Shown piece by piece: positions 8,740 to 15,933 of a stretch of 64,000 nt of DNA (its first letter is position 1; every line of letters starts with the position of its first letter). The translations under genes and the position numbers were made by a program. Source of the stretch: Faecalicatena orotica (lineage in GTDB: Bacteria > Bacillota > Clostridia > Lachnospirales > Lachnospiraceae); assembly GCF_003149245.1 (NCBI RefSeq), contig NZ_QGDL01000006.1, positions 247,551 through 311,550 on the forward strand. Reading direction: 5' to 3'. The notes under the pieces were generated by a model. That model did no database searches, was not told the origin of the DNA, and saw only the letters and a program-made list of their open reading frames with translations.

Positions 8740-9514
8740 TTTTCTTTGCTCTCCTCTTTGATTTTTCTTCTGCCAGAATTGCCGCGCCCAATGCCCCGGC
8801 ATATCTTCCATGACTCGTATTCTCTACTTTTCTTCCGATTTTATCTGACAGGATCTTTGCAAAATATGTACTTTCACTTAATCCCCCTGTCAGCATAATC
8901 TTCTCCGGCAGTTCCCGGCGCAGGCTCATCTGGGCTACTTTCGCCGCTACGGAGTCTACAACACCCGCTGCAATATCTTCCCTTTTTCTTCCTTCACCGA
9001 TGTAACTGATAATCTCTGATTCTGCAAACACTGTGCAGAGGGAACTGATCGGCAGAACATCTCCCTGTGACGCAATATCAAATAGTTCCTGCAGAGTAAT
9101 ACCAAGGCGGTTTGCCATAATCTCCAGAAACTTTCCCGTACCCGCAGAACACTTGTCATTCATCAGGAAATCCTGTACCATTCCCTGTCTGACAAGGATC
9201 ACTTTTGTATCCTGTCCCCCTACATCAATGATCGCACAGTCTTTTCCTGCAAATTCAATGCCTCCCCTGGCATGGCAGGTGATTTCCGTAACCACATAAT
9301 CGGCAAAATCAACAGCCACACGCCCGTAGCCTGTCGCGATTGTTTTCGTCGCATCCGAACGGACATCCACACCGGCCTCGCGCAGTCTGTCTTCAATCAC
9401 CATTGCTGTTTCCTTGCTGTTCCATCCCGTAGGCAGGGTAAAATGCAGATCTTTCCCACCTCTTGCCACTACCTTCGACGCGGTAGAACCTATATCTATC
9501 CCTACATAATCCAT
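8729..9514 (-). CDS. yjiL: Activase for double-cubane protein (YjiL/HgdC type)
   Basis: About 261 residues starting MDYVGIDIGSTASKVV, the ASKHA ATP-binding fold. It holds the two Cys that bridge a [4Fe-4S] cluster in the dimer (MNDKCSAGTGKF and SSLCTVFAESE) and the phosphate-2 motif DVGGQDTK. It should use ATP hydrolysis to pass a low-potential electron to the partner encoded just upstream. The ATG at 9514 has GGAAGG 9 bases upstream; an in-frame longer start adds 19 residues without family similarity. Confidence 0.9.
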   Translation of the reverse strand: MDYVGIDIGSTASKVVARGGKDLHFTLPTGWNSKETAMVIEDRLREAGVDVRSDATKTIATGYGRVAVDFADYVVTEITCHARGGIEFAGKDCAIIDVGGQDTKVILVRQGMVQDFLMNDKCSAGTGKFLEIMANRLGITLQELFDIASQGDVLPISSLCTVFAESEIISYIGEGRKREDIAAGVVDSVAAKVAQMSLRRELPEKIMLTGGLSESTYFAKILSDKIGRKVENTSHGRYAGALGAAILAEEKSKRRAKKNEH

Positions 9515-9591
9515 CCTCTTATACCTTCCGTCCTTTACAGGTTTACCATATATCAGCCCAAAACGATGCATCGTCTCTGCCGGACAGCCCT

Positions 9592-10743
9592 TTATAACAT
9601 CTCTATAAACGCCGCAATCCTTGTGTTCAGCTGACCGATATCAGCCTGGGAATAGTCTGTCTCAACGCTGATGTACGGGATTCCTTTTTTCTCATTTACA
9701 AAATCACGGATTCCTTTTGATTCCACGCTATATGTATGGCAGGCCTGAAGCAGCACTTCCACAACTCCGTCGACCTGATATTCATCAATCAGGCGTCCCA
9801 TAAGCTCCAGCCGGTTCGGATTCGGGGTCATGACAGAACATCCGATATTCAGATAACGTCTCGCCAGTGCATCATACACATCCGGATTGTCCTCATCTAC
9901 CAGCTTGTCAATGGATTTTGCCCCGGTACAGTTTTCATAGGTAACAACAATACCACCGTTATCTTCAATCGCTTTGATAACCTTCTCCGTAGCGCCTCCC
10001 ACCGGACATCCTGTCACCAGAATACGGGGCTTCTCTTCCTGCATGATACCTTCGGCATACTCTTTTTCAATCTTATCAACCAGTGCATCGACCTCCGCCG
10101 GAATTGCTTTTCTGTCAAACTTAAACGTACTGCCATAGAGCACCTTAAACAAATCCTGTCCTTTGATCGGCGCAGGGTCATGCTTCATGACCTCATACAG
10201 CCTTTTTAAGGAACGCCTGCCTGCGTTATTAACCTTTATCGCATCACGGATCTGGTCCTCAGTTATCTCCACATCGAACTTATTCTCTAAATACTCCTTG
10301 AAACGGATAATCTCACTCTTCCACAGTTTAAGGCCCTCTTCCCTCTGGCTGTTCGGCAGTTCCATGAGAAATACATCCTTAAACTCTGCCATGTACTCAT
10401 ACATTTTCTTTTTTCCGTCACAGGTAGTTTCCCCTACTACCACATCTGAAAAATAAAAGAACGGACATTTATCTGTGATGGCAAATCCATAACTGGATTT
10501 GATCAGCGGACACAAGTTCTTCGGCAGGTCTCTCTCAGCCACCGGAATCGTCTCATCTGATGTGGAACACAGCCCTACCGTGGCAGCGCCCATTGCCATC
10601 GCGATCTCCTGTGGGAAATAGGTGCAGTAAGCCCCCACAATCGGAATCCCCTTATCCTTTAATTCCTTGACAGTCAGAAATGAATTCTTCCGCTGTTCTG
10701 CAAACTCCTCAAATACTTCCGGCAGATCTTTAATTACTTCCAT
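9592..10743 (-). CDS. yjiM: Double-cubane cluster protein (YjiM-like, HgdB family)
   Basis: About 383 residues. The sequence closely follows E. coli YjiM, including GAYCTYFPQEIAMA, CPLIKSSYGF, KCPFFYFSD and TTCDGKKKMYEYM near the N-terminus and QACHTYSVESKG with a C-terminal QLNTRIAAFIEML. The conserved Cys supply ligands of a [8Fe-9S] double cubane in characterised family members. With its activase it should reduce a small substrate using ATP; the natural substrate is not settled. GGAGG lies 8 bases before the ATG at 10743; the frame extends upstream only from a TTG. Confidence 0.9.
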   Translation of the reverse strand: MEVIKDLPEVFEEFAEQRKNSFLTVKELKDKGIPIVGAYCTYFPQEIAMAMGAATVGLCSTSDETIPVAERDLPKNLCPLIKSSYGFAITDKCPFFYFSDVVVGETTCDGKKKMYEYMAEFKDVFLMELPNSQREEGLKLWKSEIIRFKEYLENKFDVEITEDQIRDAIKVNNAGRRSLKRLYEVMKHDPAPIKGQDLFKVLYGSTFKFDRKAIPAEVDALVDKIEKEYAEGIMQEEKPRILVTGCPVGGATEKVIKAIEDNGGIVVTYENCTGAKSIDKLVDEDNPDVYDALARRYLNIGCSVMTPNPNRLELMGRLIDEYQVDGVVEVLLQACHTYSVESKGIRDFVNEKKGIPYISVETDYSQADIGQLNTRIAAFIEML

Positions 10744-10770
10744 TTTCAAGTCCTCCAATTAATCATCTCC

Positions 10771-10792
10771 GGCCCCGGTATGTTGCGGGGCC
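10771..10792. promoter_or_regulatory. GC-rich hairpin in the leader of the yjiM-like gene
   Basis: GGCCCCG and CGGGGCC enclose eight bases, about 28 bases before the start codon and without a T run. It is not a terminator; it may protect the mRNA or affect translation. Confidence 0.4.
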
Positions 10793-10905
10793 TTGTACAG
10801 TCTGTTTATATTTTATCATTGTCCTTATTTATTCACTAATTAATAATTGGCATATACAATGATACTTATAGGTTTTGTCTATAATTTCGATTTACAGACG
10901 TAAGA

Positions 10906-10933
10906 AAACGCCCAGGTTTTCACCCGGACGTTT
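10906..10933 (-). terminator. Terminator after the fibronectin-III gene
   Basis: A 12-base stem (AAACGTCCGGGT / ACCTGGGCGTTT, two G-U pairs) with a GAAA loop, 25 bases after the stop codon of the gene at 10959. The T run is short on the minus strand and better on the plus strand. Confidence 0.6.
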
Positions 10934-10958
10934 CTTCTTTTTAATATTTTCCTATCAC

Positions 10959-11960
10959 TTACCGGCTGCATGGATTGTGATGCTGTTCTCTGGAACAGCG
11001 GCACGGACTGCACCCACAGCGTGGGCAGCAGCATGGCCTGCATGGCTCAACAGGCGTCCCGCATGACGGTGTTTCTATGCTGACTGGTACACTCTGTGGA
11101 CTAAACTGGGTGCCAGCGTACGCCTGTACGTAATAATAATAAGTGGTACATGGTGTAAGTCCAGTATCGATATAAGATAGTGAACCTATTATACTTATAA
11201 GTTGGTATGGGCCTACGGCAGATTCACTGCGGTACACATAGTACCCTTCCGCCCCGGCAGATGCTTCCCATGTGACGAGGACCTCCGTACAGCTTAACAC
11301 CAGCGCCTGCACATTTTCCGGCGTCTGAGGCACGGTGACTGCCGGGTAGGTAGTCGCTGCCGCGTATGCGCTCGGAGTTCCCTCCGCTCCGCCGACAATG
11401 GCAGCCACCCGGTAATAGTAGGTCGTTCCCGGCGTCAGTCCCGTATCACTGTAGGCCGGGCCGGAAGCCGTGCCAACATACTGGTATGTCCCGTCCGGTG
11501 TCGTACTGCGGTAAACTGCATAGGCCATAGCATTCGGTACAGGGTTCCACGTCGTATTGATCTGCGTCTGGCTCACCGGTGTAGCTATTACATTCGTCGG
11601 CATTGGTACATCGGCATCCGTGGTGGCAGACGCGATATTACTCAAAGCCCCTTCTGTAGTGCCCGCCGTGGCCGACACCCGGTAATAGTAAGTGGTATTT
11701 GGTGTCAGGCCTGCATCCGTGTATGACGTTGCTGCCGTCAGCCCAACCAGCTCATATGGGCCGGAAACCGTTGTACTGCGGTACACCTTATACAGTTCAG
11801 CTCCGGCTGCCCCGTCCCATGACGTGTTGATTCTTATCGGACCGTCAGCCACCGCGATCAGATTCTGCGGCGCGTCAGGCTCATCAGCATTTGCAGCTAT
11901 ATTTGAGGGCACAGACATATTCTCTGGATTACTCATACTCCTTTTTTCTTGCTCCTTCAT
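10959..11960 (-). CDS. Triple fibronectin type III protein with Cys-rich tail
   Basis: A 333-residue protein with three fibronectin-III modules (about residues 30-118, 119-207 and 212-297), each with the core Trp, the YKVYRS / YAVYRS / YYVYRS strand and a GLTP-x-TTYYY turn. It then ends in a basic, Cys-rich tail of about 35 residues (CRPCCCPRCGCSPCRC). There is no signal peptide and no membrane segment, unusual for fibronectin-III proteins, which are mostly secreted enzyme parts. The tail could bind metal, form disulfides or anchor the protein in a spore or surface layer. GGAGA precedes the ATG; a second ATG is 24 bases in. It appears to be a single-gene unit. Confidence 0.82.
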   Translation of the reverse strand: MKEQEKRSMSNPENMSVPSNIAANADEPDAPQNLIAVADGPIRINTSWDGAAGAELYKVYRSTTVSGPYELVGLTAATSYTDAGLTPNTTYYYRVSATAGTTEGALSNIASATTDADVPMPTNVIATPVSQTQINTTWNPVPNAMAYAVYRSTTPDGTYQYVGTASGPAYSDTGLTPGTTYYYRVAAIVGGAEGTPSAYAAATTYPAVTVPQTPENVQALVLSCTEVLVTWEASAGAEGYYVYRSESAVGPYQLISIIGSLSYIDTGLTPCTTYYYYVQAYAGTQFSPQSVPVSIETPSCGTPVEPCRPCCCPRCGCSPCRCSREQHHNPCSR

Positions 11961-12048
11961 AGTGATTCTCCTTTCGGGGAAATGAGATAAAGTCTCAATA
12001 ATAATATATGCACCTTAGAAGCAGCTGTGAGGTTATGAGCAGTCATGA

Positions 12049-12426
12049 TCAGAATTCCACAGAATCTAATATTTCCTGAAAGCTATATGTATCTGTCCTT
12101 TTTTTGAAGGTTTCCTGATTATAAGTTGTATGAATTTGTTTCAGGACCTTCTTTTTTTTCATAACAAATATGTTCAGATTCCCTTTAAACCGCTCGTCAA
12201 AACGTTCAGATGTGTAGAGAGGTGAGCTTGGTCCGGCCCAGCCTAGCTTTTTACCATTATCAAAATTGACGATAATGGTAAGCCCATCCGGAATCGCCAC
12301 TCCTTCAATACTCGTTACTTCAAACAATGTAGTATCCCCTCCGCTTCGGACACCGGCATCAATTTCTTCGAAATCTTCCTTGAAGATTTCTTTTAAAATT
12401 TTCAGTTGTTCTGCCTTATCACTCAT
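12049..12426 (-). CDS. Hypothetical protein
   Basis: About 125 residues from the ATG at 12426, which has GGAG 9 bases upstream (the longer frame to 12450 lacks a ribosome site). Mixed alpha/beta; a central VAIPDGLTIIVNFDNGKK strand pair and a basic run KKKKVLKQIH stand out. No family recognised. It lies just outside the left end of the integrated element, so it is a chromosomal flank. Confidence 0.65.
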   Translation of the reverse strand: MSDKAEQLKILKEIFKEDFEEIDAGVRSGGDTTLFEVTSIEGVAIPDGLTIIVNFDNGKKLGWAGPSSPLYTSERFDERFKGNLNIFVMKKKKVLKQIHTTYNQETFKKRTDTYSFQEILDSVEF

Positions 12427-12588
12427 ACTGCATTTCTCCTTTCTAAACACTTTTTATAGAACCGCAGCCAGTTTTTATTTCTATGAATAGTATATCATAA
12501 TCCAGTGTACTCGTGTCTGCTGATATGTTAAACTAATGCGAGTTCAATTTTTCGGGTGTTCCTTAGAGTTCATAAGATTTTCTAAGTG

Positions 12589-12601
12589 TTGATTTTACGG
12601 C
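12589..12601 (+). repeat. Left attachment core (att)
   Basis: TTGATTTTACGGC, identical to the copy at 27461-27473 in the same orientation; the repeat extends imperfectly to both sides. Confidence 0.75.
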
Positions 12602-12661
12602 GTTCTTTCAACTTGTTTAATAGTTTTGTGTTCGTGGGGTTTCTTGCGAACCTCTCCCAAA

Positions 12662-12690
12662 GGTGGCAAAAGGGTGGCAAATGCCACCCT
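12662..12690. repeat. Integrase arm-type repeats, left end
   Basis: Two direct copies of GGTGGCAAA 11 bases apart; the second forms the arm of the palindrome AGGGTGGCAAATGCCACCCT (12671-12690). The same word is paired at the right end (27406 and 27417), as expected for integrase arm sites. The palindrome may also end leftward transcription. Confidence 0.5.
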
Positions 12691-12725
12691 ATAAAATAAT
12701 CTTGAAAATTAACTTTCAAAAAATG

Positions 12726-12926
12726 CTATTGTCTTTCTTTGAAGAAATCAGCCCAATATGGATTTTCTTCATCAAAGATTTCCTTTTGTTCTGGTGTTAA
12801 TTTATGGGGATAATCCCGGAACATATTAAACACCGTCTTTTTGTCAAAACTGAAAAGCCATTCGCCTATTGCTTCCGTTTCCAGCCACCATATTTTATCA
12901 GTTGGATTATTTTTATAAAACTCCAT
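12726..12926 (-). CDS. Small hypothetical protein of the element
   Basis: About 66 residues from the ATG at 12926 (AAGGTG upstream). Acidic, rich in Trp and Phe (KIWWLETEAIGEWLFSFD, then NPYWADFF). Family not recognised. It is the last gene of the leftward operon, next to the left junction. Confidence 0.6.
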   Translation of the reverse strand: MEFYKNNPTDKIWWLETEAIGEWLFSFDKKTVFNMFRDYPHKLTPEQKEIFDEENPYWADFFKERQ

Positions 12927-13001
12927 TAGTATCACCTTCTATCACTGGTATCTTATCACTTTCTTTTGGTTCTCACACCTCATATATTGCTCATATACAG
13001 G

Positions 13002-13154
13002 CTAAAACATAATGTGTTGGTATTTCTGCACATGAAGGCTTAAAACGCTTATATGAAGCAATTTCAAAAACCGCTTGACGTTGCCGGGAAACTGATTTAT
13101 TATCACAATATCGGCCGCCGGGGTTGTTGCCGGTGGTGCGGCTGGTTCAATCAT
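13002..13154 (-). CDS. Possible small protein, doubtful
   Basis: About 50 residues from the ATG at 13154 with AAGGATG upstream. The composition (Ala-Pro-Thr-rich start, then a hydrophobic stretch) is not telling, and no family is recognised. Kept because the leftward operon is otherwise densely packed here. Confidence 0.3.
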   Translation of the reverse strand: MIEPAAPPATTPAADIVIINQFPGNVKRFLKLLHISVLSLHVQKYQHIMF

Positions 13155-13189
13155 TATTTTGTTTTTCATCCTTTCTTTCAATGAGGTAC

Positions 13190-13237
13190 AAAACAACCGC
13201 CTGTGACCTCATATAAGCGTCATATAGCGGTTGTTTT
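13190..13237 (-). terminator. Hairpin terminator in the leftward operon
   Basis: Perfect 11-base inverted repeat (AAAACAACCGC / GCGGTTGTTTT) with a 26-base loop, directly after the 61-residue gene. Confidence 0.5.
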
Positions 13238-13255
13238 CGTTCCTGTGGGGATTTC

Positions 13256-13441
13256 CTAATACTGAACATCTTCCAACCGTAAATATCCAATGTCATATAC
13301 ATCTTTCTTCTGTTCCACACACGCATTGATTATATCAATCAATTCTTCATCGGTTCGTGATTCCGCTAAAGGCATCGTTGGGAAATCATCGTTGAAAGTT
13401 TTCTTGTATAACTTCATTGCATCTATCAAATTTTTACTCAT
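13256..13441 (-). CDS. Small hypothetical protein of the element
   Basis: 61 residues, acidic (about residues 25-45 read ESRTDEELIDIINACVEQ), probably all-helical. Its ATG overlaps the stop of the 52-residue gene upstream (ATGA), supporting coupled translation and real coding. Function unknown. Confidence 0.6.
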   Translation of the reverse strand: MSKNLIDAMKLYKKTFNDDFPTMPLAESRTDEELIDIINACVEQKKDVYDIGYLRLEDVQY

Positions 13442-13596
13442 ACTTTAATTCCGGCTTTCCTGTTGGTTTCTTTCTGTTTCACCCATTCTTCATATTCCGA
13501 TTTGATATCTTCCGGGGTATCCGGTTCTATTCCGGTAATATTACAATCATCGTCAAATATTATATAATCCCAAAATCGGGGCTTTGCTATACTCAT
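13438..13596 (-). CDS. Small hypothetical protein, 52 residues
   Basis: Begins MSIAKPRFWDYIIFDDDCNI and ends in a basic helix (KQKETNRKAGIKV). AAGGAAGG lies upstream of the ATG, and the stop overlaps the next start (ATGA). The pairing with the following gene and the ribosome site argue for a real gene. Function unknown. Confidence 0.6.
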   Translation of the reverse strand: MSIAKPRFWDYIIFDDDCNITGIEPDTPEDIKSEYEEWVKQKETNRKAGIKV

Positions 13597-13621
13597 AGGG
13601 TTTCACCTTCCTTAAAAGAAA

Positions 13622-13666
13622 ATCACCGTTCCTTTACTGTCATTATAACAGTTTAGAAACGGTGAT
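13622..13666 (-). terminator. Terminator after the ArpU/HTH-like gene
   Basis: ATCACCGTT / AACGGTGAT outer stem with an inner ACTGT / ACAGT pair, followed on the minus strand by TTTTCTTTT. It directly follows the stop of the gene at 13671. Confidence 0.75.
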
Positions 13667-13670
13667 ACAA

Positions 13671-14186
13671 TCACTTCCTTCTTTCTTCAGCCCATTTATA
13701 TCGCTTTATCCATCCCTTTAATGTATTGAGTGATAAATTATATTTTCGGGAAATATCCACATACGGCATACCAGCCAAATAATCAGATTTCACTTGTTTT
13801 CTATCAATGCTCAATACAACCGTTTTACCGTACTTTTTCAATTCTGGTAATTGTACATTTTTAAGCATAGTTTCGTGTGTGCTTTGAAACTCTTTCAACG
13901 CTCTAGGTTGCACCCATTCGCACAAATGATTTACACCTACCCCCATATCTAAAGAAATTCTTTCCCATGAATCCCCAATGATGTACCTTTTATATAAAAT
14001 ATGTACGTGCTTTGGGTTCGGCAATGCATGGATAAGATAAAGAGTATTTAAGCGTAGATTGATGATACTTTTTACATCTTCCAATATTTCTGATTCTCTT
14101 ATATGATTCTTTTTTATTATCCGGGTTAAATAGTCCAAATGTTTAATACACTTTTGAACATTTTGCAAATATTCCTTTGCATCCAT
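13671..14186 (-). CDS. ArpU/DUF1492-like phage transcription regulator with C-terminal HTH
   Basis: About 171 residues from the ATG at 14186, whose GGTG site lies in the end of the sigma-factor gene. The middle (about residues 55-110: LRLNTLYLIH... LYKRYIIGDSWERISLDMGV) follows the region-4-like pattern of DUF1492/ArpU late-gene regulators. The C-terminus (SDYLAGMPYVDISRKYNLSL then KGWIKRYKW) resembles the HTH of phage small terminases. It may regulate late genes or bind element DNA. No large terminase partner is present. Confidence 0.7.
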   Translation of the reverse strand: MDAKEYLQNVQKCIKHLDYLTRIIKKNHIRESEILEDVKSIINLRLNTLYLIHALPNPKHVHILYKRYIIGDSWERISLDMGVGVNHLCEWVQPRALKEFQSTHETMLKNVQLPELKKYGKTVVLSIDRKQVKSDYLAGMPYVDISRKYNLSLNTLKGWIKRYKWAEERRK

Positions 14187-14187
14187 A

Positions 14188-15096
14188 TTACACCACCAAA
14201 GACATAATAGAATCATATAAGGATTGACTTTTATTTAATTGTTCTTCAATTCTTATGTTTCTTAATGCCGCCTGTTCTGTGGAAGATGTAAAGGATTTTT
14301 TGAAAGAACTCACGCCACCCCGGTACGCATCAGAAGAATTAAAGCCGTAACTTTCCGCAATAGCACGTACATAATCATTTTCTTTTAATACCGAATATGC
14401 CGCCCTAAGAAGCCTATACAATTTGTTTCGGTTTACCTTTTCTTCTAATTCAGAATATGGAACATTGTTCTTAAAATGTGCAATGATAATATCTCTTTGT
14501 TCTTCATCCAGCTTATTAACCTCATTCCATAATTCATCATTAGAAACAGAATCCAAAATCTGATTTTCAACATTAACACCACTATCCAATGAATTATATA
14601 CAGAAAGCACTTCACCATCTGAATCAGTTATTGTTGAATCCAAACTTGTACATTCACGTTCTGATATAAGGCGTTCCAATGTACCTATTTTATCAACATC
14701 TATATTCAATTCATCACAAATTTCTTTGGTACTAGGGTAGTAACCGTGTTCTTCTTTAAATTCATTTTTATACTTGTGGTACTTGCGTATTTCCCGGTAG
14801 GCGTAATCCGGTATTTTTTTCATATGTCTATTATTTGCGAAATATTGAACCATCGACCAATGAACATGATTGACTAAATATGTGGAAAATCTTGTATTTC
14901 GTTGATAATCAAAGGCTTTCACGGCATCATATAAAGCGAAATAACATTCTTGCATTAAATCTTCTTCATCAAAACACCGTAGATAAGGTTTAATAATTAC
15001 CTTCATCAAGCCTTGATTCATTTCATATAATCGTGCCAAATTATCAGTAACATTTATATTATTCTGTATTTCTAATACAATATCTTCATTTGACAT
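14188..15096 (-). CDS. Sigma-70-family RNA polymerase sigma factor
   Basis: 302 residues. Region 2 is clear at about 35-90 (DEEDLMQECYFALYDAVKAF, then RFSTYLVNHVHWSMVQYF), followed by a region 3-like helix bundle (YYPSTKEICDELNID). A weaker region 4 lies near 210-250 (EQRDIIIAHFKNNVPYSELE), with a long helical tail. It probably directs RNA polymerase to promoters of the element or of a helper phage. It sits between two DUF1492-like genes with overlaps or short gaps. Confidence 0.85.
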   Translation of the reverse strand: MSNEDIVLEIQNNINVTDNLARLYEMNQGLMKVIIKPYLRCFDEEDLMQECYFALYDAVKAFDYQRNTRFSTYLVNHVHWSMVQYFANNRHMKKIPDYAYREIRKYHKYKNEFKEEHGYYPSTKEICDELNIDVDKIGTLERLISERECTSLDSTITDSDGEVLSVYNSLDSGVNVENQILDSVSNDELWNEVNKLDEEQRDIIIAHFKNNVPYSELEEKVNRNKLYRLLRAAYSVLKENDYVRAIAESYGFNSSDAYRGGVSSFKKSFTSSTEQAALRNIRIEEQLNKSQSLYDSIMSLVV

Positions 15097-15109
15097 TCTT
15101 TCACCGCCT

Positions 15110-15484
15110 TTAATACAGTATTCTTAATAGTTCATCCCCATCACATTTCAAATCTTCTGAATACGCTTTGCCTATATTCAAAGTTGAAGCAATTTCATTA
15201 TGGTTCATACCGTCCATATACCACATTTTCAATACTTTCTTCATGAAATCATTCCCTTTGATTTTATCAATCCGGCGTTGCAATACTTCTTTTTCTTTTT
15301 GGCTTTCTATAATTACATTCTGTAATTCTTTGGCTTCAGAATATAAAAAATCAGCCATTTTATTGTTGTTTATCAGCTTTGAAAATTGAGCAATCCAACA
15401 TATTTCATTTTTATAGTTGTTCTGGATTTCAGAAAATGCCGGACATATTCCCATAATATACATGGGATTTATTTTCCTTTGCAT
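15110..15484 (-). CDS. DUF1492/sigma region 4-like HTH protein
   Basis: About 124 residues from the ATG at 15484 (GGGGGT upstream; a GTG lies one codon earlier). A coiled-coil stretch (about 60-85, ELQNVIIESQKEKEVLQRRI) precedes an HTH (KMWYMDGMNHNEIASTLNIG). The pattern is that of phage sigma region-4-like regulators. It directly precedes the sigma factor gene and may act with it. Confidence 0.68.
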   Translation of the reverse strand: MQRKINPMYIMGICPAFSEIQNNYKNEICWIAQFSKLINNNKMADFLYSEAKELQNVIIESQKEKEVLQRRIDKIKGNDFMKKVLKMWYMDGMNHNEIASTLNIGKAYSEDLKCDGDELLRILY

Positions 15485-15537
15485 CACGATTACCCCCTTT
15501 GGTAAACCGGGGGACTTGCCCCCGGCATTGGTAATAA

Positions 15538-15930
15538 CTAACCTCTTTTAATAGCGTCCAACAAATCCTTCCTGTAAATTTCCCCTTGAATATTTACATT
15601 ATTCTGTAAGAAATGCTGACCGGGAACATAGCCGCCGTTTTTGGTTCTATGTCCATATTCAACATGGGGTGCATAGTCTTTCAAGTACCCCATTTCGTCA
15701 CCCGATAATCCGGCTGAAAGTCGTAACTCGCCATGTGGTGCACCCGGTCTAGTTGCTTCCGTTGATACAGGCGTACCACCAGTAGCCGGGTTGTTATCTT
15801 TTGACCGATTGAATATTTCTGTGATGTTTTTCTTAACAACCCCATCGAACCGGATACTGTTCATTTGCTGTAGTTTACTAGCAAGAGTATTAAGTTCATG
15901 CTCATTAAATTTCACATTTATTATGCCCAT
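15538..15930 (-). CDS. HK97 gp10-like tail completion protein
   Basis: 130 residues. The helical N-terminus, the linker with RPGAPHGELRLSAG and the strand YAPHVEYGHRTKNGGYVPGQ followed by HFLQNN fit the HK97-gp10-like family, which caps the tail or joins head to tail. In most siphophages this gene precedes the tape-measure gene; here it follows it by three bases, an uncommon order. Confidence 0.75.
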   Translation of the reverse strand: MGIINVKFNEHELNTLASKLQQMNSIRFDGVVKKNITEIFNRSKDNNPATGGTPVSTEATRPGAPHGELRLSAGLSGDEMGYLKDYAPHVEYGHRTKNGGYVPGQHFLQNNVNIQGEIYRKDLLDAIKRG

Positions 15931-15933
15931 ATT

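Larger units (their letters stand above)
12427..12925. other. Non-coding left junction of the integrated element
   Basis: This stretch holds the left attachment core (12589-12601), paired GGTGGCAAA arm-type repeats with a palindrome (12662-12690), and one copy of a 19-base near-palindrome (12702-12720) that recurs at 21007. A small gene occupies its right end (12726-12926). Confidence 0.6.
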
